This document shows, in pieces, positions 53,262-63,829 of a stretch of DNA of 64,000 bases. Positions within the stretch are counted from its first letter, which is position 1, and every line of letters starts with the position of its first letter. A model generated the notes under the pieces. That model saw only the letters and a program-made list of their open reading frames with translations, did not search any database and was not told where the DNA came from. A program made the position numbers and the translations under genes. This DNA is from Polyangia bacterium. Lineage in GTDB: Bacteria; Myxococcota_A; Polyangia; Nannocystales; Nannocystaceae. The stretch is from the NCBI GenBank assembly GCA_030429545.1, contig JAUIFF010000020.1, positions 62,001-126,000 of the forward strand, in the 5' to 3' direction.

Positions 53262-54530
53262 ATGGCGCGTGCGAAGTCTATCACCGAACATCTTGTATCT
53301 GCACTGAAACCGGGTGAGCATTTCATGTCGGGCCGCGTGACTGGGTTTGGAGTCCACCGCACACCCAAGCGCGGGGCCGTTGTGTTCTTCGTCCGCAAGG
53401 TCGTCGACGGCCGCGACTATCGGCGGACCGTGGGCCGGCATCCTGCGATGTCGGTCAAGCAGGCTCGTGTCGCTGCTATTTCTGAACTCGCTAGCCTTGG
53501 AAACCCCGCCGCAGTTGTCCCCCAACCGGATTCGACTCGTTTACCGGCCGCGCCCCCGGTGAGTGTGAAGCACCTGTCGTCGCCGGATCTAGCTGCCCAG
53601 CTTGCCCGTATCGAGCAGCGTCTGTTGACCCTACAGCCCGAGGAGGCACCGGCCACTAATCCGATCACGTTTGCTGAGGTCGTCGAGCAGCTCGACGCGG
53701 TTTACTTCGCCGACAAGGCGGCCTCAACGGAGAAGACCTATCGCAACTATCTCGCCAACGTGTTGTTACCCGAGTGGGGCGAGATTCCGGTCGAGGAGAT
53801 TTCAACCGATGATGTCGAGGACTGGTTTTTCAACTACGTGGGCGTGAACGGGGGCAAGCCCACGCAGCCGTACAAAATCTTCAAAAGCATTCTCAATCTC
53901 GCGCTTCGCCGCAAGCTCGTCGCCAAAATTCCGCGCTCGACGATCACCCAGGCCAACCAAACCGAGCGCGGCGAGGCCCTGTCTCATCGGGCATATAAGC
54001 GGGTGGTGTCGTTTCTCAAGCGGAAGATCCAAAGCGACCCGCAGACGCAGGACTACGCGTTACTTGTCTGTGCAACGACTGGCGAGCGCTCACACTCGCT
54101 GTGTACGCTGCACTCGAGCGAGATCGATTTTCGGACGCGCGAGGTGACGAAGAAGCGCAAGGGCGGGAAGGTCGAGGCGTTGCCATATGGCAAGGAGGCC
54201 ATCAAAATTCTCAAGCAGATTCGGCCGAAGTCGCCGGGGTACTTTTTCCCGCATCAGTACATCCCGGGGCATCACTTGAGTAGTCCGAGCCTGCGGCGGT
54301 ATTTCCAGGCGCTGTGTGAACAGCTCAAGATTCGGTTGCCCTCCGGGAAGGTGCCGGTGGTGCACAGTCTGCGGCACTCGTTTGTGTCGGAGCTGGCGCG
54401 GCTGGGCGTGAAGCCGACGACTATTCAGCTGCTGGCGGGGCATTCGGATTTGCAGACGACGTTGCGGTATCTGCATGGGGATAAGGAGCTTGCTCGGCGG
54501 GAGGCTGATAGGTTGGTTCTTGGCGAATGA
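53262..54530 (+). CDS. Tyrosine recombinase, P4-type integrase (copy 2)
   Basis: Same 422-residue protein as the gene at 42029. In this copy it lies behind the reconstituted attP-like site instead of the host repeat, so its promoter context 5' of the core differs from copy 1: element sequence here, lipoprotein gene there. Confidence 0.95.
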   Translation: MARAKSITEHLVSALKPGEHFMSGRVTGFGVHRTPKRGAVVFFVRKVVDGRDYRRTVGRHPAMSVKQARVAAISELASLGNPAAVVPQPDSTRLPAAPPVSVKHLSSPDLAAQLARIEQRLLTLQPEEAPATNPITFAEVVEQLDAVYFADKAASTEKTYRNYLANVLLPEWGEIPVEEISTDDVEDWFFNYVGVNGGKPTQPYKIFKSILNLALRRKLVAKIPRSTITQANQTERGEALSHRAYKRVVSFLKRKIQSDPQTQDYALLVCATTGERSHSLCTLHSSEIDFRTREVTKKRKGGKVEALPYGKEAIKILKQIRPKSPGYFFPHQYIPGHHLSSPSLRRYFQALCEQLKIRLPSGKVPVVHSLRHSFVSELARLGVKPTTIQLLAGHSDLQTTLRYLHGDKELARREADRLVLGE

Positions 54531-54765
54531 AGCCGACCGACCCACCTGGAAAACGCGTACGAAATGAGAGTGAGGTCATGTGCAAAAAAACTTGTGTGGA
54601 GTCAGGCAAACGCTCTCCGAACCATCGGCCGTTTTTCAATTTCCGAAATCAAAATGCACCCGGTCGACTCTCTGGTCCGCGGGACGCCGTTTCGGACGAT
54701 ACAGGTTCTGAGCGATAGAAGGGGTGATGGCTATAGGTTAAAAATGGTTGTGAGGACTCAATGGT

Positions 54766-57510
54766 TTGATTTATCATTCTCACTATGAAGCGTCTCTACC
54801 CGGATTTTGGCTCAAAGTGGTGCATGAGAGTACATTGCGCGGGGGTCGTCACGCTGCACTTGGTGGTCCTGGCGCGGACAAACTAAGGGGAGGATTTGGT
54901 CCCGCGATTCTCGCCGGCGGGGACGGAGATGACATCCTTAATGCTCGGTCAGATAATGATTTTCTGCATGGCGGAGAAGGAGACGATCTCCTTAACGCTG
55001 GAGGTGGTAGTGATATTTTAGAGGGCAAGGGCGGTAATGACAAGCTGAATGGCCATGCCGGAAACGATGTGCTCATTGGCGGCTCGGGAGCGGATTCCAT
55101 CGCCGGCGGTCCTGGAAACGACGTCGTCTTAATACTCGATATTTGTGAACTCGAAGCTGGCGAAAAACTAAACGGCGGCTCGGGGATGGACATTCTTATT
55201 TCACCCGTGGATCTAGCCACTCTACAGAACCTTGACATCGACGTGACCAAGTTTGAGAAGACAGTTGTACTCGGTGAGGCTTCCATCTTCGATTGTGGCC
55301 CCTCCTGTGACTGTCCGACTGCCCCTCTGCCCGTGGGCCCCGAGATCTGCGACTTCAGCGAGATGTCGACCCCAGAAGATGCCTCGATCGCACAATCGAT
55401 ATGCCTTGAGGTACTCGACAGTCTCGGACCCGACTTCCTCCTTGATGCACCGGATGAGCCTCAGGCACAAGACCTAAAGGATTTCTTTTCAACATTTTTT
55501 AGCGAACATCCGCAAGTAGTTGATCAAGGGACCACAACGAGTTTCATCGTGTCAGGAGCTCCTAGCCCCCTGCCCGGTCATGGACCAACGGGTACTCCGC
55601 AACCAGGTGTAGACACAACAGAATCCCCGTGTGACCTTCCCGCGTGGCCAGTCCTTGTCGGGACAGGCGTTGGAGGGTTCCACAATAATTGTTCAGAGGA
55701 CGAAGCTAATACCCTCAGAGACGACTTAGACCGGGCGAAGTTCTATGTCTGGCGAGCACGCCAGGCTGTACAAGCGGTGATCGACGCCCCGAACCAGGCC
55801 GAGGCAGAAATGCTGTGGAACCAAGGAATCGATGATAATCAGCTTTCCTTGGCTTGGTGGTTTGGTGTCTACGACCCCGAGATCGTGGCGGCCGTATCTG
55901 AAACGCTCGATGACGTGTGGGACACCCTGCAGGGGAACTGGGCAGGAGGGAGCAGCATGAATGTTCAATGCTGGCACCCATTAACCTGGTGGGAAACGGC
56001 GCTGTTCGTGCTCTTTGCTCCTGATCGGATTGTTTACAAGATGATTGCCAATCCATGCTCATGGGACTGGTCGGGAGCAGGCCTCGGAGATGATGAGTTC
56101 ATTCTCGCCCACACATGGTACACTTTCAACCCCGAGAAGACGGTCACCGGCCTCTTCTACCCTGTCTGGAGCCTAGAGGTTTGTGAATCGTACTTTGAAC
56201 CCGAGACGATCGACGCGCCGGATCGCGCTGCGACGTTGGTTCACGAATTCCTTCATCACACGTTTAACGACTACGGCCTGATTAGGGATAACCACTCGTC
56301 AACTGGCTTGTGCGACGGCCCTTGCTACGACGAGGACGAGGCGCGCGCGCTTGCGGTGAACGCTCCCGATCACGCGGTCCGGAACAATTCAAATTTTCAA
56401 TATTACGTCAGAAATATTGGAACCGCCTATGTCGAAGGTCTGTGCGACGATGTGCACCAGGCGTTATGTTTCCCGTCTGAATGCTGCGGCAATGGTGTGC
56501 GTGATCCCGACGAAGCCTGTGATACTGACGACTTCGGAGACACGAGCTGCGCGGACTTTGGGTGGAGCGAGGGAAATCTCGTCTGTAGCCCGGACTGCCA
56601 GAGCATCGACTCTTCAGAGTGTACCGGAAGCTGCGGCAACGGAGCACTCGATGAGGCGAACATGGAAATGTGCGACGGGAATGATTTTGGGAATAAATCG
56701 TGCGCCACGTATGGCTGCGAAGGCGGGTCGCTGACGTGTAGCTTGGCCTGTCAGATCAGCACAGAAAATTGCACAGGGACTTGCGAGTTGGCCCCTCCGT
56801 TGAGCTATGATGCCTGTTTTGTGGATATCGACGCCGATTGTATGGGAGTTCCGGAAGGCTGCCACATGTCGGGGGACGCCGGCCACTGTGTGGGAGGACC
56901 ATGCCTGAGAAGTCGTCCTGACAAACGGACTGAAGGGCAGCTCGATCCGGCCTCTGAGTTTCATCCTAAAGGAAATTTCCGCGACGTTGAGGGCAACTTT
57001 CACCGCTGCGCGGAAATCGATGGAGACGAAACTACTTGTCTTGATGATAAAGGCTGGGGTGTTTGTATGAAGTGCGGCCTCGGACTTGGTGAGACAATGC
57101 TTGGTTGTCAATGCGACAACGATGACATGTGCGGTCCAGACCTCTATTGCTGGGGCAAGGAATTTCCCAACAAGGGATTTTGTTGGGAAATTACAGGACC
57201 TCCTTTCTGGCAATGTAAATCCGGCGCATGTGGACAATCCATCCGCGATGGCGACAACCAAGGGGATCCTGCTGAAGATGGTGGTGGGTACTGTGAGCAC
57301 TACGCGTTTGATGGATTCGGTGAAGCTCATTGTCAGCCACAACGTTGCGGAGACGTTCAAGTTCACAACTGCGCACAGCAAAATTTAGTCTGTGACCTCG
57401 GCGGGGACAACGCCTGCACGGTCGAATGCTTTAGCGACGCAGACTGTCAGCTTCCTGGTTGGCCTGTTGGGATGGTCTGTGACACAAACTTCGATCGTTG
57501 CGTATTCTGA
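54766..57510 (+). CDS. RTX-repeat, M35-like metalloprotease with Cys-rich repeats (copy 2)
   Basis: Identical to the 914-residue product at 43533, including the TTG start and the overlapping short +1 frame (54785-54886). The presence of the same frame arrangement in both copies rules out an independent sequencing error in one of them, though not a shared one. Confidence 0.78.
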   Translation: MIYHSHYEASLPGFWLKVVHESTLRGGRHAALGGPGADKLRGGFGPAILAGGDGDDILNARSDNDFLHGGEGDDLLNAGGGSDILEGKGGNDKLNGHAGNDVLIGGSGADSIAGGPGNDVVLILDICELEAGEKLNGGSGMDILISPVDLATLQNLDIDVTKFEKTVVLGEASIFDCGPSCDCPTAPLPVGPEICDFSEMSTPEDASIAQSICLEVLDSLGPDFLLDAPDEPQAQDLKDFFSTFFSEHPQVVDQGTTTSFIVSGAPSPLPGHGPTGTPQPGVDTTESPCDLPAWPVLVGTGVGGFHNNCSEDEANTLRDDLDRAKFYVWRARQAVQAVIDAPNQAEAEMLWNQGIDDNQLSLAWWFGVYDPEIVAAVSETLDDVWDTLQGNWAGGSSMNVQCWHPLTWWETALFVLFAPDRIVYKMIANPCSWDWSGAGLGDDEFILAHTWYTFNPEKTVTGLFYPVWSLEVCESYFEPETIDAPDRAATLVHEFLHHTFNDYGLIRDNHSSTGLCDGPCYDEDEARALAVNAPDHAVRNNSNFQYYVRNIGTAYVEGLCDDVHQALCFPSECCGNGVRDPDEACDTDDFGDTSCADFGWSEGNLVCSPDCQSIDSSECTGSCGNGALDEANMEMCDGNDFGNKSCATYGCEGGSLTCSLACQISTENCTGTCELAPPLSYDACFVDIDADCMGVPEGCHMSGDAGHCVGGPCLRSRPDKRTEGQLDPASEFHPKGNFRDVEGNFHRCAEIDGDETTCLDDKGWGVCMKCGLGLGETMLGCQCDNDDMCGPDLYCWGKEFPNKGFCWEITGPPFWQCKSGACGQSIRDGDNQGDPAEDGGGYCEHYAFDGFGEAHCQPQRCGDVQVHNCAQQNLVCDLGGDNACTVECFSDADCQLPGWPVGMVCDTNFDRCVF

Positions 57511-58479
57511 ATGGGAGCCATGTCAAAAAATCGCATGTATCTATGGTCGGTCCTGTTGCTTGCCCTTGCAGGATGCCCGAACGGAGAAACGAGCACGAGC
57601 AGCTCGGGGACCACTGCAAGTGAAAGTGAGGGCGAAAGCGAGACTGAGGCTGACGAGACTACAGGAATCACTGAAGGCGCGACCGATACAACAGACGCGG
57701 TTCCGGCGTGCCCGCAGCAAATTTGGACAGGGGATTTTGTAGGCACCCCTGAAGAGCTCGAGGGGTATACTGAGGTCACGGGATTTGTTCGTCTGAGGGA
57801 GACCGATGCCCAAAACCTAGAGGGCATGGAGTGCCTAGAACGAATCGGGTCATTCCTCGAAATTCGCGCGAATCCTAACCTAAAAACTCTGCAGGGAGTC
57901 CTTAGGCTCGAGCATGTCGGCGTGCTTGGTATCATCGATAACCCTATGCTGACGGATCTGTCGGGCCTTGATGCGCTACTCGGAGTCGATGGGCGGGTAA
58001 CGATCGAGGGTAATGCCGCCCTGACCACTCTTCACGGTCTCGAGGGCCTGCAGAATGTCGGAGAGAATGTCGAGATTCGCAACGACGATGAACTCGGCAA
58101 TCTGCAAGGTCTTACATCCCTTACCGACATTGGAGGGATTTTCCTGATTAGCAGCAATGACTCATTGCTCGATTGTACGGGGGTGAATGCACTGATCTCA
58201 ACAGGAGGAATCGATATTTGGTCTAATCCCGAACTTGGTAGCCTCACGGGCTTCGAGTCCATCGTCAACATCGGTGACTCGCTCAGAATTTCTTCTAACC
58301 CCGTACTCGACGACGTGCTGGCCATGGAGGGCGGAAAGGTTGACACAGATGGCGAGATTGAGATCACGAGTAACGCTCTGCTGCCACAATGCCAAGCAGA
58401 AGCGCTCGCGGAGGCGATCAAGCCCGATGGGTACATGGGACAAGAAGACGTGAACGGCAACCAAGGGACATGTCCTTGA
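57511..58479 (+). CDS. Lipoprotein with receptor-L/leucine-rich-like repeats (copy 2)
   Basis: Same product as at 46278 (322 residues). Confidence 0.82.
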   Translation: MGAMSKNRMYLWSVLLLALAGCPNGETSTSSSGTTASESEGESETEADETTGITEGATDTTDAVPACPQQIWTGDFVGTPEELEGYTEVTGFVRLRETDAQNLEGMECLERIGSFLEIRANPNLKTLQGVLRLEHVGVLGIIDNPMLTDLSGLDALLGVDGRVTIEGNAALTTLHGLEGLQNVGENVEIRNDDELGNLQGLTSLTDIGGIFLISSNDSLLDCTGVNALISTGGIDIWSNPELGSLTGFESIVNIGDSLRISSNPVLDDVLAMEGGKVDTDGEIEITSNALLPQCQAEALAEAIKPDGYMGQEDVNGNQGTCP

Positions 58480-59339
58480 GACGACGGGTTAAGAACGCGT
58501 GTTTCTGCTCCCTGGCAATTTTCGCCGGGACGCCCCTCGACGTCGCTGCGTCGAGTACCGACCCCAGTGTTGAGTTCGTGACAGCGCGAGAGTGGATTCA
58601 GTGGCGCGAGCAACGGCAACAAGCCCGAGCGCTCACTGTGGGTGGCTTTGCGGGCCTGGGTGCTGTGAGTATAGCGACTGCTGCAGTCGGTGTTTCGGAG
58701 GGAACAGTCGGTGAGGACCCCGCCAGCTTGGCGGCATTTATCCCAGTCGCGGGGCCACTCTGGTTGGCCGCATCGACACCAGAACCGGGCTGGAAAGCCT
58801 TCTACACCATCGATCTACTAATGCAGGCAAGTTTGTTATCCGTAGGTATCGTTGGAACTGTTCGCCTACGACGTGCTCAACGCGCATTGGCACAGCCTAC
58901 GTATATTGTATTCGATCGTCGGTTAACCACCCGTCTCAATAACGACTCTGACTTAGTTCGGCGCAAACGCCTGGGTCTTGGCCTTACCGCGGGCGGATTT
59001 TCTGGGTTTGGTCTTACATACCTCGTTACTGTCTCGGCATTTGTGTCGGCCGAGTCGGAGACGTTGCTTGCCGGTGACCCTCAAGTCCAGCGCTTCTGGT
59101 CGCTATTACCACTCGCCGGACCATTCGTGCTCGCGGCGCAGGCTGAGCGGCCGGGGACACGTGCATTGGCGTCAGTGCTCGGGCTCGTGCAGGTCGGTAC
59201 CCTGTTGACGGGGAGCGCCGGTGTGCTCGTTCTCGCCCGACGGCGCTCTGAAGGGGAGCAACGGGTAGTTCGAGACGTCGTCGTAGCACCCTGGCAAGGA
59301 GCCCACGTCACCGGTCTTGCTTTCAGCGGCCGCTTTTAG
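58470..59339 (+). CDS. Membrane protein with internal duplication (copy 2)
   Basis: Same product as at 47237 (289 residues). Confidence 0.7.
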   Translation: MSLRRRVKNACFCSLAIFAGTPLDVAASSTDPSVEFVTAREWIQWREQRQQARALTVGGFAGLGAVSIATAAVGVSEGTVGEDPASLAAFIPVAGPLWLAASTPEPGWKAFYTIDLLMQASLLSVGIVGTVRLRRAQRALAQPTYIVFDRRLTTRLNNDSDLVRRKRLGLGLTAGGFSGFGLTYLVTVSAFVSAESETLLAGDPQVQRFWSLLPLAGPFVLAAQAERPGTRALASVLGLVQVGTLLTGSAGVLVLARRRSEGEQRVVRDVVVAPWQGAHVTGLAFSGRF

Positions 59340-60318
59340 GTAACGTCAAGTACCTCTGGAGCTCTCGTTGGAACTACACGCCCAAGCGATCGCCGCAATA
59401 CCGATCCCGAGACACGCGCCCCCGACGAGAGTCGCTGGGTCGATGAGGCGAACGCACGTGTGCGGGAGGCGGAGTCCCAGCGCAACGAGGCTCGTCAACG
59501 GGCCCAGGCGGCTGAACGCGAGGTCGCGGCTGAATTGACCTTGTCTTGCTCGAGCAGATGAGAAGACACCTCGTCGGACATGTAGCGGACCTCGCCTACG
59601 TTGACATTAGTTCACGAATCCAACTACGCGCAGGCATCCTAAAAAATTACACCCGAGATAGCACGTTCGCTACGCGCGAAGTTGCATAAACACCGAAACA
59701 GGCCGCCGGGCATGTCGCCAAAACAACTCGGGCCGCCGGGCCGGAGTGCGTATACATCAAAATTACAGGTGACTTTTCGAGCAGGGTGATCGTCTGCTTC
59801 TTTCGTGTCGAAAGCCCAGAACGCACGCGGGACGATTTTTTTTGCCACGCTTCGGACAAGCTGGAACTCCGTTGGAGGCCGCGCGGCACGTGCCGAATCG
59901 TCCGTCACGTTTCGCGCTGAAGGCAGCGGAGGGCCTCGGCGAACTGGCCCTCACGTGGTCCGAAGGCTCCGCGGGGAGGCCCCGCCGTGACACGTCGACC
60001 TGGGAGAAGTTTTTTCGCCGTAAGCCGTTCTAAGGCGTGATGAGAAGTGATGTCACGCGTGTAGCGAAATCTCTCACGCCGTGTAACGTAATTTATCACG
60101 CCTTGATGACCAATTTCGTGAGGCTCGACGCCGCCTGTTTGAGTCGCAGCGCGCGTGGTCTGACCGCCTTGCGGATTCGTGCACTTGAGCGCACTTGAGC
60201 ATTAAAGGGCAGCTTCACAGCCGGCAGCCGTAAAGCCAGCTGTGCATATTTATTGCAAATGCAACCATCTACTGACGAGCGACATTAGGCCGGGACTTTC
60301 GCCCGGATTGTCGGCCGG
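59340..60318. other. Noncoding zone of the element (copy 2)
   Basis: Equivalent of 48107-49085, with the same inverted repeats at 60033-60103. Confidence 0.45.
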
Positions 60319-60597
60319 TCAGGTCGGGGTACTCCTCGGAGCATCGGTCTCGATTTCGACCCGGTCGAAAAAAGTCGGGAGATCGGCTTTCGGACAACGG
60401 GCCGGCAAGCCATCGCGGGCACCACCGACTTCGGACGGCGATCTACCTCGCAGCACAGCCCATCGGTCCGTCCCGTGGTCGTGACCCACAAACAAAAATC
60501 GCCTCACGACCTCCGAACCGAGCGCACGCCAGCGTCGGGTGGCACCAACAGCGACCTCGAGCTCGGGGCTAGCCGTCCTTGTGCCGAAGGTCGTCAA
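60319..60597 (-). CDS. Possible small hypothetical protein (copy 2)
   Basis: Equivalent of the doubtful frame at 49086. Confidence 0.35.
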   Translation of the reverse strand: MTTFGTRTASPELEVAVGATRRWRALGSEVVRRFLFVGHDHGTDRWAVLRGRSPSEVGGARDGLPARCPKADLPTFFDRVEIETDAPRSTPT

Positions 60598-61720
60598 CGG
60601 TCACGACGGAGGGGGGTAAAACGACCCCCTTCTTCTTGAGGTCGGCCCTCATCTTGATGAGATGAGGCATGAACTCATTGAGCAGCTCTACCGAAGGCTC
60701 CTCAAAAAATCGATCAATCTGAGGTGCGGTTCGCCCCTTCCGAAGCATTTGATACATCGTTGCTTTTACACCAAGTCGGAGCATGTAGCGATCCAACATA
60801 CCAGCGCACACGGAAGCGACATGAGTCGTGTGCGTCTTGGCGGCTGTGAGAACGCGTTCGACATTGCCAGCAAGATCGCCGGGTTCATCTGCGTTGAACT
60901 CCTCTAGCCCGACGGTTTCCGCGATGTCGCTGAGCACAGCTTTCGTTTTTTCGAGCTGGTCGTTCACGTATTCGCGGAGTTCGCGTTCACCGTTTCGCAG
61001 CTTCCGAAGCTGGTCGCTCGTCTTCTGTTCCTCGGCAAGTTGAGCACGCAGTTTTGACACCTCAGCCTTCATGGCCATCAACGCGACTCGAGCTTCGGAT
61101 GCCTCCTCGTGTGCGCGTCGGGATTCGTTCGTCACTCTCTCCCGTTTCGCTCGCATGTCCTCGAGCTCAGCCCGAAGTGACTCGCGTTCCTCTTTCTCGT
61201 GGGCCCGTTCCAAGTCGTTGAGCTGTGATGTGTGCGATACCGTCGGCGAAAGACTCGGTCGCCGAAGCATCGCCGGGGTAACGGCTTTGCGGATCGAAGC
61301 GCCGAGTGGGTGGTCGGGGTCGCAGGCGCGGGCGAACCAAATCGTCCATCGACGCTGGCTTCGTTGAGTCACCAGGTCGCAGACCGAAGCAACCAGTCGG
61401 AGGGCGGACGGCATGTCGCTGTCGCTCGGGCTTTCGGCGATCAGGCCCGCGTCCGCGAGTGAGCGGAAGAGTTGCCGGGCGGATGTGGTGGTGTCCGGCA
61501 GTCCCAAGCGGTAGGCGGCGGGGATTGCTGTGAGCAAGGCTTTGGCCGCTTTCAATCCACGAGGGCCTCGCGGGAGTTCGGCGATCTGGGCTCGACAGTA
61601 AGCTTCGAGGATCGCGGCTTCATCAACCTGGTCGTCGTCATCGCTCCCATCAACACCTGTCTTTTCAGTCACCATAAAAATAGCGTTGATCGCGGGGCGA
61701 GGCATCGCAACGGTAGTCAT
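60569..61720 (-). CDS. Coiled-coil protein of unknown function (copy 2)
   Basis: Same 383-residue product as at 49336. Confidence 0.7.
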   Translation of the reverse strand: MTTVAMPRPAINAIFMVTEKTGVDGSDDDDQVDEAAILEAYCRAQIAELPRGPRGLKAAKALLTAIPAAYRLGLPDTTTSARQLFRSLADAGLIAESPSDSDMPSALRLVASVCDLVTQRSQRRWTIWFARACDPDHPLGASIRKAVTPAMLRRPSLSPTVSHTSQLNDLERAHEKEERESLRAELEDMRAKRERVTNESRRAHEEASEARVALMAMKAEVSKLRAQLAEEQKTSDQLRKLRNGERELREYVNDQLEKTKAVLSDIAETVGLEEFNADEPGDLAGNVERVLTAAKTHTTHVASVCAGMLDRYMLRLGVKATMYQMLRKGRTAPQIDRFFEEPSVELLNEFMPHLIKMRADLKKKGVVLPPSVVTVDDLRHKDG

Positions 61721-61786
61721 CGCGCAGCGCCCGGGGATTGCCGGTTTCGCGATGACGATTCGCCGGTTACTGGTCGGTTAGGCGGT

Positions 61787-62021
61787 GGTTGGCCGGGGAT
61801 CGATGACGGCTGGGTGACGATTAGTCGGTTGTTCGTGCCGTCCAGAGTGCGTGGAATTTTGCGAGTCGCGGCGCGAGATTCCCTGGTACCCAATGACGGT
61901 AAACCAGTGGGTTGGCCGGGGATCGATGACGGCTGGGTGACGATTAGTCGGTCATTCGTGCCGTCCAGGGTGCGTGGAACTTGCGAGTCGCGGCGCGAGA
62001 TTCCCTGGTACCCGATGACGC
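61787..62021. repeat. Two ~120-bp imperfect direct repeats (copy 2)
   Basis: Equivalent of 50554-50788. The differences between the two units are the same in both element copies, so the repeat pair predates the duplication of the element. Confidence 0.85.
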
Positions 62022-62158
62022 TAACCGGTTACTGGTCGACTGTTCGCTGACGTTTCGTCGGTGGCCGTCGATACCGGATCGATGACAGTTGGTGACGATT
62101 CGCCGGCGGTTCGTTGCGCACACCTGTGGGTAGCCGGGTCGGATTTGTCCTCACCTTC

Positions 62159-63229
62159 CTACTCGCGCGCTCCGACTTCGGCCTCACGAACAACCTCGAG
62201 CAACTCCCGAAATCCCGCCCACCGGCGATCGCATCCTTCCGCGTGGCGGGCCTCGACAATGGCCCGGCTGACCGAACAAGCTTCCCAGGCCGAGAGTGCG
62301 CGGAAAACCCTATCCACTCCGGCCGTCGGAATCACATCGACCTCGCCCGGACCGATCACGGTCAGCAACGCGGCATCGAATTCGCCTGCCGTTTGGAACC
62401 TGTCTCGAGGTTCCTTTGCTAACGCCGTCGCTATCAAGTCATCGAACGCTTGCGGCAGTGACGACACGATCGAGCTCGGAGCCGGAGGCGATTCTTGAGC
62501 GTGGCCCCACAACACTTCCCCTTGGTAACCGCGAAACGGCAGCCTGCGGGTCAGCGCCTCGAACAGGACCACGCCAGCCGAGTAGATATCACTCTGCACG
62601 TCACCGGGTGAATCGATTCGCTCGGGAGCCATGTAGCCGATCGAGCCGATGACCTGCGACGTGTTGTGACTCGGCATCCCCGAGAGGGCTGTGTGACCGA
62701 CTCGCGCGAGTCCGAAGTCGGCGAGGATCAAGCGTGTCCCAGATGCGTCGTGCCACAACAGACAGTTGTCGGATTTAACATCGCGGTGGACCACGCCGGC
62801 CCCGTGGAGCACGGCCAGGCCGACGAGAAGCTGATGGACAAAGATGCTCGCGGTGCGCCACGGGAGTCGGCCGGCGTTAATGCGGGCACCAAGTGTTGGG
62901 CCGGCGATGTAAGGCATGACAATGTATAGGCAATGATTCTCGATGCCGAGATCGAGCACGGGCATCAGGAACGAGTGATGTAGCTGGGCACCGATCCGAG
63001 CTTCGCGGATCAAGCGGGCTCGCTGTTTGCTGTCATCCGGGTACGCGACCTTGATAGCGACTGTCCGATGGAGCAGGCGATCGAGCCCCCGAAAGACGCT
63101 CGCGGATCCACCTCGACCAACCAACTCGAGTAGCTCGTAGCGACCGGCGAGTATGTTACCGAGTTTGTTCCGCGGAGGGGCCGGCGGAGCAGATGAGACG
63201 AGGAAGGGATCCTCGTCCGATGTGCTCAC
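62159..63229 (-). CDS. Hanks-type serine/threonine protein kinase (copy 2)
   Basis: Same 356-residue product as at 50926, all catalytic motifs intact. Confidence 0.93.
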   Translation of the reverse strand: MSTSDEDPFLVSSAPPAPPRNKLGNILAGRYELLELVGRGGSASVFRGLDRLLHRTVAIKVAYPDDSKQRARLIREARIGAQLHHSFLMPVLDLGIENHCLYIVMPYIAGPTLGARINAGRLPWRTASIFVHQLLVGLAVLHGAGVVHRDVKSDNCLLWHDASGTRLILADFGLARVGHTALSGMPSHNTSQVIGSIGYMAPERIDSPGDVQSDIYSAGVVLFEALTRRLPFRGYQGEVLWGHAQESPPAPSSIVSSLPQAFDDLIATALAKEPRDRFQTAGEFDAALLTVIGPGEVDVIPTAGVDRVFRALSAWEACSVSRAIVEARHAEGCDRRWAGFRELLEVVREAEVGARE

Positions 63230-63699
63230 CGATGCCCCCGCGCATCAAGGGTGCCATCGCAGACAAAAGGACCGAGCCTGCGTCGAAGTTCGCGGTCGAG
63301 TTCAGGCCAGACGATCCGAAACGTGGCGAGGGGGCCGTGTTGCGGGTCAAACAGCTGACCGTTGACAAACAGCCCCTGTGCAGTGGCGTGGCAGTACGGC
63401 CGCGGGAACACACTGGCAGTGCCTGCGTCGTCGACCAAGCAACGAACCGCGACGTGTTTTGTCAGCTGCGAGAGCAGGCGAGCACCGCGAATCCGGCGAC
63501 GAGTGATTTCCAGTCCACACAGGTGAACCACGACTGTCCGAGCACCAGCGGCCCGAAGTTTTCGGAAGATGGCGATCGAGCCTGTGCCCTTGTCTAGCTC
63601 GACTACAGAACCCGACTTCGCTCGAGATTCAGATAGTTGGGGTGCGTGAAAATCGCTTGCTGCACGATCCTCAGATTGTGTTTGTTCACAGATTTTCAT
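63226..63699 (-). CDS. Hypothetical protein coupled to the kinase (copy 2)
   Basis: Same 157-residue product as at 51993. Confidence 0.65.
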   Translation of the reverse strand: MKICEQTQSEDRAASDFHAPQLSESRAKSGSVVELDKGTGSIAIFRKLRAAGARTVVVHLCGLEITRRRIRGARLLSQLTKHVAVRCLVDDAGTASVFPRPYCHATAQGLFVNGQLFDPQHGPLATFRIVWPELDRELRRRLGPFVCDGTLDARGHR

Positions 63700-63829
63700 A
63701 TTCAGTATTTTATTATTAAAAATCTATTTTGATCAAATAAATCAAATCAAGCTCGCTGACGAACGTTTTTTGAGCGGTTTCGCCACACAAAATTCGGAGA
63801 GGGCGTACCACGGGTGGTAATTTTCGGGC
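63700..63829. promoter_or_regulatory. A/T-rich divergent regulatory region (copy 2)
   Basis: Equivalent of 52467-52596, with the TTTGATCAAA palindrome at 63728-63737. Confidence 0.55.
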